Assembly (NCBI RefSeq): GCF_018873765.1
Contig: NC_057918.1
Coordinates: forward strand, 70,097,871-70,161,870
Source of the DNA: Telopea speciosissima
Taxonomy: Eukaryota > Streptophyta > Magnoliopsida > Proteales > Proteaceae
Length of the DNA: 64,000 bases
Reading direction: 5' to 3'
The translations under genes were made by a program, and so were the position numbers. This document shows, piece after piece, positions 1 through 11,100 of this stretch; position 1 is the stretch's first letter, and every line of letters begins with the position of its first letter. The notes below the pieces were generated by a model. It did no database searches. It was not told where the DNA came from and was given only the letters and a program-made list of their open reading frames with translations.

Positions 1-186
1 CGTTTATGATCCATTCTCGGAGTCCTACACTTTTTTACTTTTTTTTTTGGGGTGAAATCATACTCTTTCACTGAATTATATAACTCCAACTCCTATAAAA
101 ATAGTAGAACCATTAATAAAATTTAAAGGAAAATAAAATAGAGATTTTTTTTTTTTTAATGAAAAGTAAGTTTTCCGGAAATGGTT

Positions 187-300
187 TTAGGAAAAAGAAC
201 GCTAACCGGTCGTGTGGTTAGCATGATTTTGCACCTAGACACAAATCAAAATCTTTGTGCGTGAAAAGATCGCTCAATCTCCATGGAAATCGAAAATCGC
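187..300. repeat. Diverged copy of hairpin (MITE-like) family 1
   Basis: A stretch beginning with 'aaaaagaacgctaaccggtc' followed by 'gattttgcacc' resembles one end of the longer hairpin elements at 3645-3805 and 57338-57535, which begin with a similar 'aagaacgc..acc' end and share the 'tgcaaaatgatc' core. It is too degraded for its ends to be fixed. Confidence 0.3.
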
Positions 301-775
301 ATCCAAACCAATGCTTGTGTGCACATTTTCATTGACTACCACACTGATACATGGACTACACGACTGATTAGCATTCTTAGGTTTTTATGTCTAAAATTAC
401 AAGACTAGTAGGTTGGTAGGTAACGCCCTGTTTGGTTGCACTCATTCTGTCACAATGTTTTTTTTGTAGGTGTATTTTATTTTATTTTATTATGTGAATG
501 TTCTTTGGCTGAAAATTGACGTTTTGTAAGGTTGTTCCAGAAATGTTCCTAAAGTTGGAAAAGTACAAAAACAACGTTTGACAGTCCATTTATAAATAGA
601 ACACCAATTTATTGTTCATTCATTCGTGTTCTAAAACAGTTCTTTCATTCGGTTTGTTTCGCTAGAACAGAAGAATGAACCGGTTTTACCAAACAAGTTT
701 CAGTTCCCATTTCATTCCCACAAAACACAAGAACAATAGAAATGTTTTCGAGGAGTGCAACCAAACAATGCCTTA

Positions 776-1481
776 GGGTGTCAGTTTGGAACCGAAACTA
801 GACGTTTAAAACCAAGCCAAACTGAATCGAAGACTAATCGATTAGGTTTTGGTTTTAAAATAAGGAATAGTTTCTCATTTTGGTTCGTTTTTGGTTTTCA
901 AGGGTGAAACCGTTCCATTAGAATCAAACGAACTTAATTTACTCTAAAGTGTATTAGTTTTTTTGAATTACGGTTTGCAAGCTATCATCAAAAGTATTCC
1001 AAAAGCCACTGGTGCACAAAGAAAAGTGCTGTGGAACAATTCTATTTACAGTTTGTTTGGATATGGTGAAAGAAAAATTTTCAAAGATAAAGACATAAAG
1101 CATCATTAGGTCATAAGAAAATTTTGGGACATTTGTTGAATTTTCATCCTTATGCATCCAAGTGATTAAATATAAATTGATAACTTTCAACTATAATTTC
1201 TTCGATTCTTCCTGAAACAATATACTTGATCTTCTGTTTTTTCTGTGGATTGTGCATTGTATTCAAGTCAATCTATATTAGGAGTTGGAGACTCAATTCT
1301 ATATTATTTATTAGCGAAATATCTGGGTGATACTAAACCGAATAAAAATCGAAATAAACCGAGTCAGTCTGATTTTGATTTTGAAAATGTGTTTTTATTC
1401 TCAGTTCAATTCGATTTTAGTTTTTTCACTATGTATCTTGAACTTAAGTGAATAACCAAAACTGAACCCATTGACACCCTC
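776..1481. repeat. Putative non-autonomous DNA element bounded by agggtgtca inverted ends
   Basis: The left end reads 'agggtgtcagtttgg' and the right end reads 'cattgacaccct', its near reverse complement. The interior is rich in 'accgaa/ttcggttt' words, as are the related stretches at 27008-27340 and 43260-43440. No target-site duplication is clear, so the superfamily is not assigned. Small ORFs inside show no protein similarity. Confidence 0.4.
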
Positions 1482-1589
1482 AAGTAGTGCAATACTATTT
1501 ATTTATTTTTTAACTGTTGGGGTAGGAAGTCGGGACTAAATATCAATTCAATCACATCTTCAACTTTTTCTCAATTCAATCCCATCTTC

Positions 1590-1591
<2 letters not shown>

Positions 1592-1633
<42 letters not shown>
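1592..1633. repeat. (CT)n(GT)n microsatellite
   Basis: About sixteen CT dinucleotides run directly into about five GT dinucleotides. This is a compound simple repeat in intergenic sequence. Confidence 0.9.
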
Positions 1634-1910
1634 CTAATTTTTACTGTTTTAATACAAAATGTATTTCACAAAAAAAAAAAAAAAAAAGAAGTTAAACACA
1701 GAAGAAATGTTGACAAGTAAGAATCAAGAAATTATAGTTGAATAATCTTGATTCCAAGGTTCCAAATAATGATTTCTCTCTTCAAAAGTCTATATACTCT
1801 ATTTTGTTGGTTTCTCTTTACTTAGAGAAAACTCACTAAGTCTCTATCACCTATCTTGTTGGACAAGTTTTCACGCTCTCTTCTTAAAGAAAACTTATGA
1901 GTCTAGCTCA

Positions 1911-2036
1911 ACGTACGAGAATGTACAAGAACGAGTCACAGCTGTCAAGATGGAATCCACCCTATGAGACCCACATGGGGTGGATTCTATCTTGACGAAT
2001 GTGAGCCGTTCTCGTACACTCACGTACGTGAATGTG
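1911..2036. repeat. Hairpin-forming repeat
   Basis: The left arm contains 'gtcaagatggaatccaccc' and the right arm contains 'ggggtggattctatcttgac', its reverse complement with one mismatch. The outer parts ('cgtacgagaatgtac', 'ttctcgtacactcacgtacg') also pair. The loop is about 15 bp. The structure fits a small MITE, but its ends and target duplication are not defined. Confidence 0.5.
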
Positions 2037-3109
2037 AGCCTAACTCAAAACTTATTAACTCTCTTCTGTATCTTGTTCGGCAAGCTTTCATTTTCTCTCG
2101 CAGAGAAAACCCACTATACATTTTCTTCTAAAATGTCTTTTGGAAGACTTCACCTTGTTTAATATCTTAAACAATTAACTACTTCCATTTACTTAGAAGT
2201 CTCAACTTTATTGATGACTCCACTTTTCCATGTCAAGGCTCTTCACCTCTCATTCAAATAGACAACCTAAATTAAATCATTAAATCAATCATCAACCGGT
2301 CTCAATAAAAGCCATCAAACCCAACAAGTCTCCTACATATCTTGTCGACTCTCATAGGTCCTTGTCGACTCAATACATGCATGCATGGTTTAAGAAATCG
2401 GATCGGACAGATCAGTAAATTAAAATTGAAATCGATCGAGCTCAATCATGATTCTGACATCGAGAACTTTGATTCTCCTATGGTTAATTATCTTGATTCC
2501 AGTGTCCCAAAAATGGAGATTTCCACGGGATCAGAAGAAAAAAAAAAAAGGTTTAAAAATAATGTTTCCTGCATAACTTGTCCACTGTCACAGCTCCTTG
2601 TGGACTTATACACGAATGGTTTAAGAGATCCGATCATCCGATTCTCTCCATTTAAAAAACCTGCAGGTCTTCTCTGAAATCTGAATGCAATTTTCTCTCA
2701 TTTCTCCCTTTGTTTATCGTCTAAATGCTCTAATGGTGGGATTTTTATCCCTTGAGGTTCGCTGATCTGTATGGTTATGCGGTTCCTCTCATAGGGGGCT
2801 GAAATGACCATTCCACCCTTGACCGAACACATTGTTCAGGTGGGATCCACCCCCCTTATATTAGAGGTACTAGGGAATCATACCGGTTAGGGAACCACAG
2901 GTGATAAAAATTCTCAAATGACTCATAATGAGAATGTGCAAATGGCCAGACTATTTTCAGGTAACATCGATTAAACTTGGTTTCTTTTTCAGAAATGGCG
3001 TGTAATAAGATAATGGTTTTGATTTTACTATATTTTTTGTACTTGGCAAACTTCATAATTTTTTTTTGTGATGGCACACATTGTAATTCCTTTTGGAATT
3101 TTTTAAGGT

Positions 3110-3340
3110 TTCAAAAATTAGGAATCAAATCGTTGAATCGGCCGATTTGTATCAGAATCGGTTATAATCAATCTCGATTTCAATCGATCTGACACGATCG
3201 ATTCACACTCAAAACCTTAGAAATTTCTCGGTTTTTGGATCTGTGGACCAATTCTAGGGTTCTTGAGGTTGATTCTAATCCGATCTGGATCAGAATTGTC
3301 ACTAGGCGATTATGTCTCGGATTCCACATTTTAAAACCTT
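3110..3340. repeat. AATCG/CGATT-rich inverted repeat, hAT-MITE-like
   Basis: The segment runs from 'aaggtttcaaaaatt' to 'cattttaaaacctt', which are near inverted copies. The interior is made of 'aatcgg', 'cgattt' and 'gatcgatt' words that pair with each other. The layout resembles the better-defined hAT elements at 12468-12818 and 38946-40430, where palindromic guanine/cytosine words lie inside 'CATGGTTnnAAA'-like ends. Confidence 0.4.
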
Positions 3341-3644
3341 GTATAGAACGTAAGTAAATTTACTATAAATTCAACTTTTTTATGCATTTTTCATTTTTTT
3401 AAAGGTGCACTACCCATCCGACGGTGCACAGTACACTGAGCAAGTGCACTGCACTTGAGAGGATCGGTACTTAATTTTTGAATGACACGGTTTATAATTT
3501 TTTTAATGTTTTTTTATAGATTTAAAGAATATCTTTACATTAGAAAAAATTTGAATCACCTACATAAGTTGGAGGATTTTTCTATTAATAATTATAAATT
3601 TATTGAAAAATTTTAATTTTTTCTGATTTTTTATTATTGGGAAA

Positions 3645-3805
3645 GAGAAGGCTATCCAGTCGTGTAAAATGATCACCGCGCCTTCAAAGATTTCCATCTT
3701 TCTATGAGGGCATGATACAGTCATTTCGTATGACCTTGTGTTTAAGCATAGATGCCATGCGCCACACGCGACACGCGACCAGGTAACATTCTTTCTTGCT
3801 TATTT
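3645..3805. repeat. Hairpin (MITE-like) family 1 copy
   Basis: It starts 'gggaaagagaaggctatcc' and ends 'accaggtaacattctttct', which form an imperfect inverted pair. The core 'gtaaaatgatcaccgcgcc' matches the copy at 57338-57535. It is intergenic and has no coding capacity. Confidence 0.5.
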
Positions 3806-4429
3806 TAGATTATGTTTGATTGCAAAAAAAAGAAAAGAAAAGAAAAAATTCAAAAACTTATGAAGTTGAAGAGAGAGAGAAGTAGATATTTTTGTCTCAT
3901 TAATTATGTTTTTCCTGTGTTTTGAGATGAAAAAAAACACAACCTATTTTTAGACTAGCCATAAGAGCATTGGCCTATTCCGATTCCGATTCGTTTTTGG
4001 GACTCCATGTGATTAGAATTAGACGGTTGCAATCCTTTTGGAATTTGGATAGCTCGGAGTATTGATTTGACCTTCGGTTTGCTGAAACGGAAAGGAGACT
4101 ATTGACTATCGGTTTTGAGTGAAAACCCATCAAATCTAAAACATCCGCACTTTTCAGTTCACCTGGAAAATTCCAATCTGAAGGCGATTCAGAAGAGTGG
4201 AGGTGAGTATCTCTGTGTATTGTGTGCCGAGTTCGTTGGAAATAACTCCTAGATTTCAAGTAACCATTCATCCTGGTTATGGATTATCGCCCAGGAGCAA
4301 TGCTGCTCGTTTCCTTCCTTTTCTGTCCTGAGTTGATCTTCCTTTATCTTATCAATTAATTGCAACGACAATTATTCTGAAGAGAAGAAACAAAGATCGA
4401 GTTTCAGTAGAAGCTCTAAACAGAATTCA

Positions 4430-5137
4430 TGTGCGGTACGTTTCTCACTTTCTCCCTCTCTCCCTTTCTTCATCTGAAATTATAGCTTGTTTTGTTGTTC
4501 CACCTTAAACCGTAAAACTTAGGCAGTCTTAGCTGATCTCAAAACTTTTTATCATTAATAAATTCTTTGAAATTTGGCGGGTATGGTTGATGATTTTATG
4601 GCTTGGTTTTTTAGAAATCCATTGTGTCAGGTTTCCTGCACTGGGTCGACTCTGTAGCTTAATTGCGCATTAATTTGTGCTCGTAGGTTGAAGGTTGAGG
4701 TTTCAATACCAGCGTAGGATTTTTAGTTTTTCTTTGTAATGTTCTCATTCATATAGATGTACTTGAGCTTAGTAAATTTATTAGAGAGGTTCCGTGGGAG
4801 AGATTTCAATTGGTAATTGAGAAGGGCAATGTGTTTTCGCTGGGTGTAATGTTTTGTCTCTGCTTCATATCTTCCTTCTATTTATTTCAGGTACCCCTTT
4901 GATGTGAATTCTAGGTTTCGGCAGATTAAGATGATTGCCTTGGTTATTTTTTCTGCTCAACTCTAGTTTACTCTCTGCTTTCTCTTAGAATTTCCTTGGA
5001 AGCTTAAATGAAGTCAATGAACCCTGGGCACCAGAGAATTGCCTATATGGATGTTATTGTGCCACAGCATTTTTACTGATTACCAAGTTCTGTGAAGGAT
5101 TGACAACCTGTTTGAACCAACATTAAGTTCGAAAGAG
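4430..5137 (+). other. 5' leader region of the transporter gene, possibly spliced
   Basis: A possible non-coding first exon ends at a donor-like 'gcg|gtacgttt' near 4436. An acceptor-like 'atttatttcag|gta' lies near 4890, and in-frame coding starts at 5138. The placement rests on splice-site resemblance only; transcript data would be needed. Confidence 0.3.
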
Positions 5138-8100
5138 ATGAGGAATCAGGTTTGGAGATGGGTTTTAGGTTTAATATATATAGTTGCTGTTGCCACTATT
5201 TGGATTGCTGCCAGTTTTGTTGTTCAATCGGTTGTAGACTCGGGTGTATCTCCATTCCTAATAACCTACATTTGCAATTCATTATTTGTGGTTTACATTC
5301 CTATTGTTGAAATTGCACGCTACTTGGAGGATTCAGTTGTGATTTCATGGTTTAGTCGTAGTAATAAAAATGAGAATCATTTGCAAGGACCAGCAGATTC
5401 TGAAGAGGTTGTTCTTCTCAGAGATAATGATTTAAGTCCAAACTCAGATGATTTGCATCCATCTGAGCAGATCGTACAAGGAGAAATTAGTCATCAGAGG
5501 AAGAGTAGTGCTTTGGAACCAGACTCTGAGTTTGAAAGGATATTGCATGGTGAAGCTGGCATAGAACAGCTTCCAGGAACGGCTGATGTTAGTGAGAACG
5601 TTAATAAACAACTTGATGAGAAAGGGCGTTGGACACGTACAAGGATGGCAAAGGTCAGCCTGTTGATATGTCCTTTTTGGTTTCTCGCGCAGCTCACCTT
5701 CAATCTCTCGCTCAAGTATACTACTGTGACTGTAAGAGTCTTCAGTCAATCTCTTAAAGCTTTCCTGTTATTCCAAACTTAATTTTTTGTTTAGATTTTG
5801 CTTGCACTTTATGTACTTTTGTTTGCTGATAATTTTCTCGCCCCTGCAGTCAAACACCATCTTAAGCAGTGCCTCCAGCCTTTTCACCTATTTGGTCTCT
5901 ATGGTTTTCTTGGGTGAGAAGTTCACATGGGTGAAGCTGCTTAGTGTTCTACTCTGCATGACTGGAACAATAATTGTCAGCTTCGGTGATTCAAGTACAA
6001 CCTTAAGGGCAATTGCAACAAACCCCCTGCTTGGTGACATTCTTGCTCTGGTTTCAGCAGGCTTGTATGCAGTATATATCTCCCTTATTCGAAAAAAATT
6101 CCCTGATGATGATAACAGTAAGGATGGTAATGCCAGTATGGCACAGTTCCTTGGATTTCTTGGGCTGTTCAACCTCATTATTTTCCTACCTGTTGCCCTT
6201 GTACTGAACTTCACAAAACTCGAGCCTTTTTATACTCTCACTTGGAAGCAGTTTGGTCTGATTGTTGGTAAAGGTTCGTCTTTAAGCTCTATGATTAAAA
6301 CGCTGCTTCTTCTTCTTCCTCCTCGTCTTCTTTTCCTTTGCCAGTTGTCATCTTATGCATGTTACAAAACCTCTTTACTTTTAGGTCAATAAAGTGGTTG
6401 CTTCTAATAGTCCTACATGGAAATTTATAATAGACACTCTCTTTTATGTATGAAATTGATCTCACCCATCGGTTCTACTTTAAGCTTATAGTTTCTTTAT
6501 TCAAAAACGATAACTCTTGGCATATGACTTCCATACATGTATGAAAGAATAAAAGCAAATATTACCCCTGCTACAAGATGCTTTGAAACCTTAAGAAGGG
6601 GAAAAATAGTTGCATGGCTGCATCTTGCTTTCATCTTAAATATTTTTTCTTTCTTTTCTTTTTTTTATTGGGAGGGTGGGGGTGAGAGTGGGGGTAGAGC
6701 ATATCTTGCATCTGTCATTCCTAATTTGCATTTTCAATGATATCTGGGCATATCCAAAGAAGATACAACTACATAGCCCTATCTCAACTAAATGGGGTCG
6801 GCTACATGGATCCTTGCTCTCCATTCAGCTCTATTCGAAGTCATACATGATACAAGGCCTAAGCTATGCATGTCTTTCCTCACCACTTCTCCTACGGTTA
6901 TTTTAGGCCTACCCACGCCTTTTTTAGTTCCTTCGATCTAAATCAAATTACTCCTCCGTATTGGGGCATCCCAAACCCATGCTACCTCAGAGGACTTTCT
7001 CGTAACTTATCATGTATCGGAGCTATTCCCAAATCCGCTTTAATATGGTCATTTCTTACTATAGCCTTCTTAGTTTTGCCACACACCAAGCTCAACATCC
7101 TCATCTTCGCTACACTTAGTTATCTATTTGGCACTTTTTAACTGCCTAACATTCCACATCATACATAATGGCTGGTTTTTTGACACATCTCTATACTTCA
7201 TCCATTCTATTTTAATTCTATGAACAACATCATCCTTTATATCACCTTCTTTATTTATGATTGAGCCCAGATACCTAAAATAATCACTTTGTGGAATCTC
7301 CCTCTAATCAATATTCACCACCTCATTACCCGTCCTAGTGTGACTAAAGTTACACACCATATACTCTGTCTTGGTTCTACTTATCTTAAAACCTTTTGAT
7401 TCCAAGGTTGATCTCCATAACTCCAACTTGGCATTATACCTGCTTTTGTCTCATCCACCAAAACGAAATCATTAGCAAAAAGTATACACCAAGGAACCTC
7501 ATCTTGAATGTCTCTGGTTAAATCATCCATGATAAGCGCAAACAAATAACAATTTAAGGCTGATCCTTGATGATTCTCTACCTTGACCGTCCACAGTTCC
7601 TATGCTAGTCACCACACCATCATTCATATCTTTAATTATGTCCACGTATTTACTTGAAACCCTTCTCTTCTTTAGTATATTCTAGATTAATTCTCTAGGG
7701 ACTCTGTCGTATGCCTTTTCTAGATCAGTAAAAACCATATGGAGGTCCTTCTTGCCCTCTCTAAATCTTTCCATGAGCCTCCTTGGTAAGAAAATAGCTT
7801 CCATCGTGGATCTTCCTTGCATAAAACTAAATTAGTTCTCTGAAATAGTAGTTTCTTTTCTTAGGTGGGTGATGCAGATTCATCACCAAATAGAGTTTGT
7901 TTCATTAGAAATAAGTCTAGGGTTGGGTTACATACATGTTGGGCCTTTGATCCCATGGGTTTCTAATGTAATAGGCCACTTTTCTGGGCCTAAAATAGGG
8001 GTACATAGGTTGCATACGGGATTAGCCCAATACTTAGTTTTTATTGTGTGTTTTTAATTGAACCGGTTTAAATTGGTTGCATCCAATTGGTTCAATTGGT

Positions 8101-11100
8101 CTAATTTAAGTGAAGTGATTCTATTGGCTAAGAGGTTCTTATATCCTATTGGCTACTAGGGAATCTTCTTTATTTTAAGCAGTTTAAGTTGTTTTTAAGT
8201 CATTAGGACTCTATTTTGAGTCTATTTGAGTTTTTTAGTCAGTTTAAGTTAGCTAATAGGTTAAGGATTAGGTTAGGCCATTCCTTTTTAGTGTCTAAGT
8301 CTAATTTTGAGTCTTTTATATAAGGTTCTAAGGGGGCCATATATTGAATACGAATTTAATTAATGAAAAAGCTTTTGTTTGCTGCCATAGCTACTGTTCT
8401 GCTCTGTTGAGTGAACCTTGTGAGTAATATCAAGGCTACCTTGTGGATAATATCAAGGTGAAGGGATTGGTGGATCTCCAATCGACTCCTTGCATCGTGA
8501 AGATCGGGAGGGCTGCTACTTATCTCCTTGCATCGTGAAGATCGGGAGACCCCATTGTTCATCTTCAAAGCTCCTGCCATTGAAGACCTGCAACAAGTAA
8601 GAAATTCTGCAACTATTCTTCTTCCTTCTAGAAGGTCACATACAAGGTGATTTTCGTGAGATTTCTGCCCAGCCGAATCTAACCATTAGAACCTGCTAAA
8701 AATTTGATCAAGTCTTCCTCAAACCCTAAGAGAGACTCGATTCAAATTTCAGCACCATCCACCCAGCCGATTGTCTGAAATTACAGTTTTACCCCTCTCT
8801 CCTACTTCTACTAGGAAACCTCCATAACTTTGAATCTGTCCATCAGTCTCAAACCAAACTTTCAGCATACATCCCTTACATCATTGTTGACACTCGATCA
8901 TAGTACTATATCTCGCGATATATCGGTATCTCGGGCCTACCGAGATATCCGAAATATCCGAGATATCGCGAAATATGACCGAAATATTGCATTTTTTCTG
9001 CAATATTTCGGGGGTCCATCTCGGGGGGTATTTGGCCATATCTAGGCCTGAAACTTCATGGACAGCCTTATTTAAGCTTAATAAACACATTTAAACCATA
9101 AAATTGTAAAAATGTGAATTCAAATTGGTGTTTTGGGCTTGCACCCTTGATTGACATACGGTTGCCGACCCTAATGTATAAATAGTTAAATACACATAGA
9201 TTAGGCAGTTAATATTTAATAATAGTATTTAACTTCATCACATATCAAGTTAAAGCCAATACACATTGATGAGTGCCATGATTCTCATAAACTCCATAAT
9301 ATTCAATAACTCGCTTAAAGCCTTAAAGGCAATACACTAAGTGTCAAAGTTAGTAAGTCACAAGACTCGCAACTCGCAAGTCACAACTCACAAGTTCATA
9401 GATCAAAGAAATCACAACTTAAGTTACAAATTACAAGTGCTAAACTGCTAATAGTAGTTGTTGTGCCTCCCTGGATCAATCCCACTCATGCCTCGCTGGA
9501 GTCGACGTCCATTGCTCTCTGTTTGAAGGACATATGTGGACCACGGTATAGAATCGGAGAAGAAATGAGTGTAGTCATCCACAAGTGTCAAGTAAATGGA
9601 ATCATCAACATACTGTAGGTAACCTATCCTAGGATATAAACTAGGGTTACCAATCGATCCAGTCCGTGAAGAAGATGATCCACTGTGATATGATGTTGGC
9701 GCCGGCGCAAGAGGCGATGGCATTGGCTGCATGTATGGCTGGTGAGGTTGGTAGCTAGGTCCGCTAGGGTATGCAAAGATGTTATCTACAAAAGATGATC
9801 CAGTATGTCCCTGGGACTGGGACTGGTTGTCATAGTCCCCTACCCCACTAAACTGCCCATATGATGATGATCCATATCCATATCCACCGTAAGGTTGTGA
9901 TGCACCATAATTCGATGCCAATGGAGTGGTATGTGCGAAAATTAAAATAATTATTTAAAAGCAGAAAAATAAATCCGACACCGTGAAGCCGTAGATCGGC
10001 CATTGGTGTCTAACATATATTTAATTCATTACCATCTAAGTCATATTACCCCTAATTATTTCCTATTTTAATTGTAGGAAAATGAATTTTTAAAACCAGA
10101 AAATTAAAAAAAAAAATACATATGGAAAAAAATTTCGACACCGTGAGGCTATAGATCGGCCTCCGGTGTCTAACATATATTAATATCATCACCATCCAAC
10201 AAAATTTGTACATAGTCTTTTCAAAAAAATAGTTTTAGAGGAATAGAATTTACCTTAAATAGTGGAAAAAGGCTTGGATGATGAGCTTAGATGACCCTCC
10301 GATGAGTTTACCGGCGAAAATCCGACAACAATGTGCTTGAACAATGGCTAGAGTGTTGGATGAGAGCTTGGAAGAGTGGAAGAATAGGCAAAAGACTGAA
10401 ATTCCTTAGCAAATGCAGCTCTCGGTCGAAATATGGACCGAAATCTGCGAAATATTGTATTAAAGCCCCCCTTCACGTGACACTTTAAGCCAAAATACCA
10501 TATTTCGTCGATATCTCACGAGATATCGTCGATATCTCACGAGATATCGACGAAATATGGTATTTTTTCATTTCGACCTGATTTCGCATCTCGGTAAGCT
10601 CGAGATATACGAAATTAAGCGATATTTGCGAGATTTTGAACCATGCACTCGATCCAAGTTTCATCCCCAACTCCCACTCTAACCTCTTCATCTCCTTGCT
10701 CCATTAAAACCCAAACCCAAAACCCTAAAATTCAATTTTGCCCAAAATTGCAGAATTTCAAAACTCATCCAAGCCCTAACCTTTTTATACCATATTGACC
10801 CCCTAAACCTGCCCATTAATACCCTATAAACCCCTTTCCCAATATCCAACCCAAACCCTAGGAATTGACCTAAATCCTAGTGCTGTCCATTCGAACCAGC
10901 AGCCCCTTTTGGTATTTGATCCTGTTGTTTGGCTCCTAGTAGGTCTCCTACCTATCTAGGACTACATTAGTGGGTTTCAATAACCCTCTCCCATAACTTC
11001 ATAGTATGACTCAATAGTTTCATGCCTTTATAGTTATTGCAGCTCTGAATATCACCTTTATTTTTGCATATCGGTGATGCAGGTGCACTCCCATGGATCG

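Larger units (their letters stand above)
7870..10969 (+). mobile_element. Solo LTR (family A, TG...TA ends) interrupted by a hAT element
   Basis: It begins TGATGCAG and ends ACATTA. Both sides carry the 5-bp target duplication GTGGG (7865-7869 and 10970-10974), and removing it restores the LINE sequence. Without the hAT insertion it is about 1.35 kb. It shares long similarity with the minus-strand copy at 52136-53417, including 'tggctcctagtag' near the 3' end and the 'gatctccaatcgactcct' block. A TATA-like 'cttttatataagg' lies near 8312. No second LTR or internal domain is present, so it is a solo LTR. Confidence 0.8.

Noticed and set aside
5444..6214. Minus-strand ORFs of about 100 codons over the transporter exons
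   Set aside because: They are shadows of conserved plus-strand exons and cross its splice sites.
8899..10654. Mutator-like element with a 9-bp duplication (CACTCGATC)
   Set aside because: The ninth base belongs to the terminal CA of the element. The two related elements in the window give 8-bp duplications with the same end, which fits hAT.
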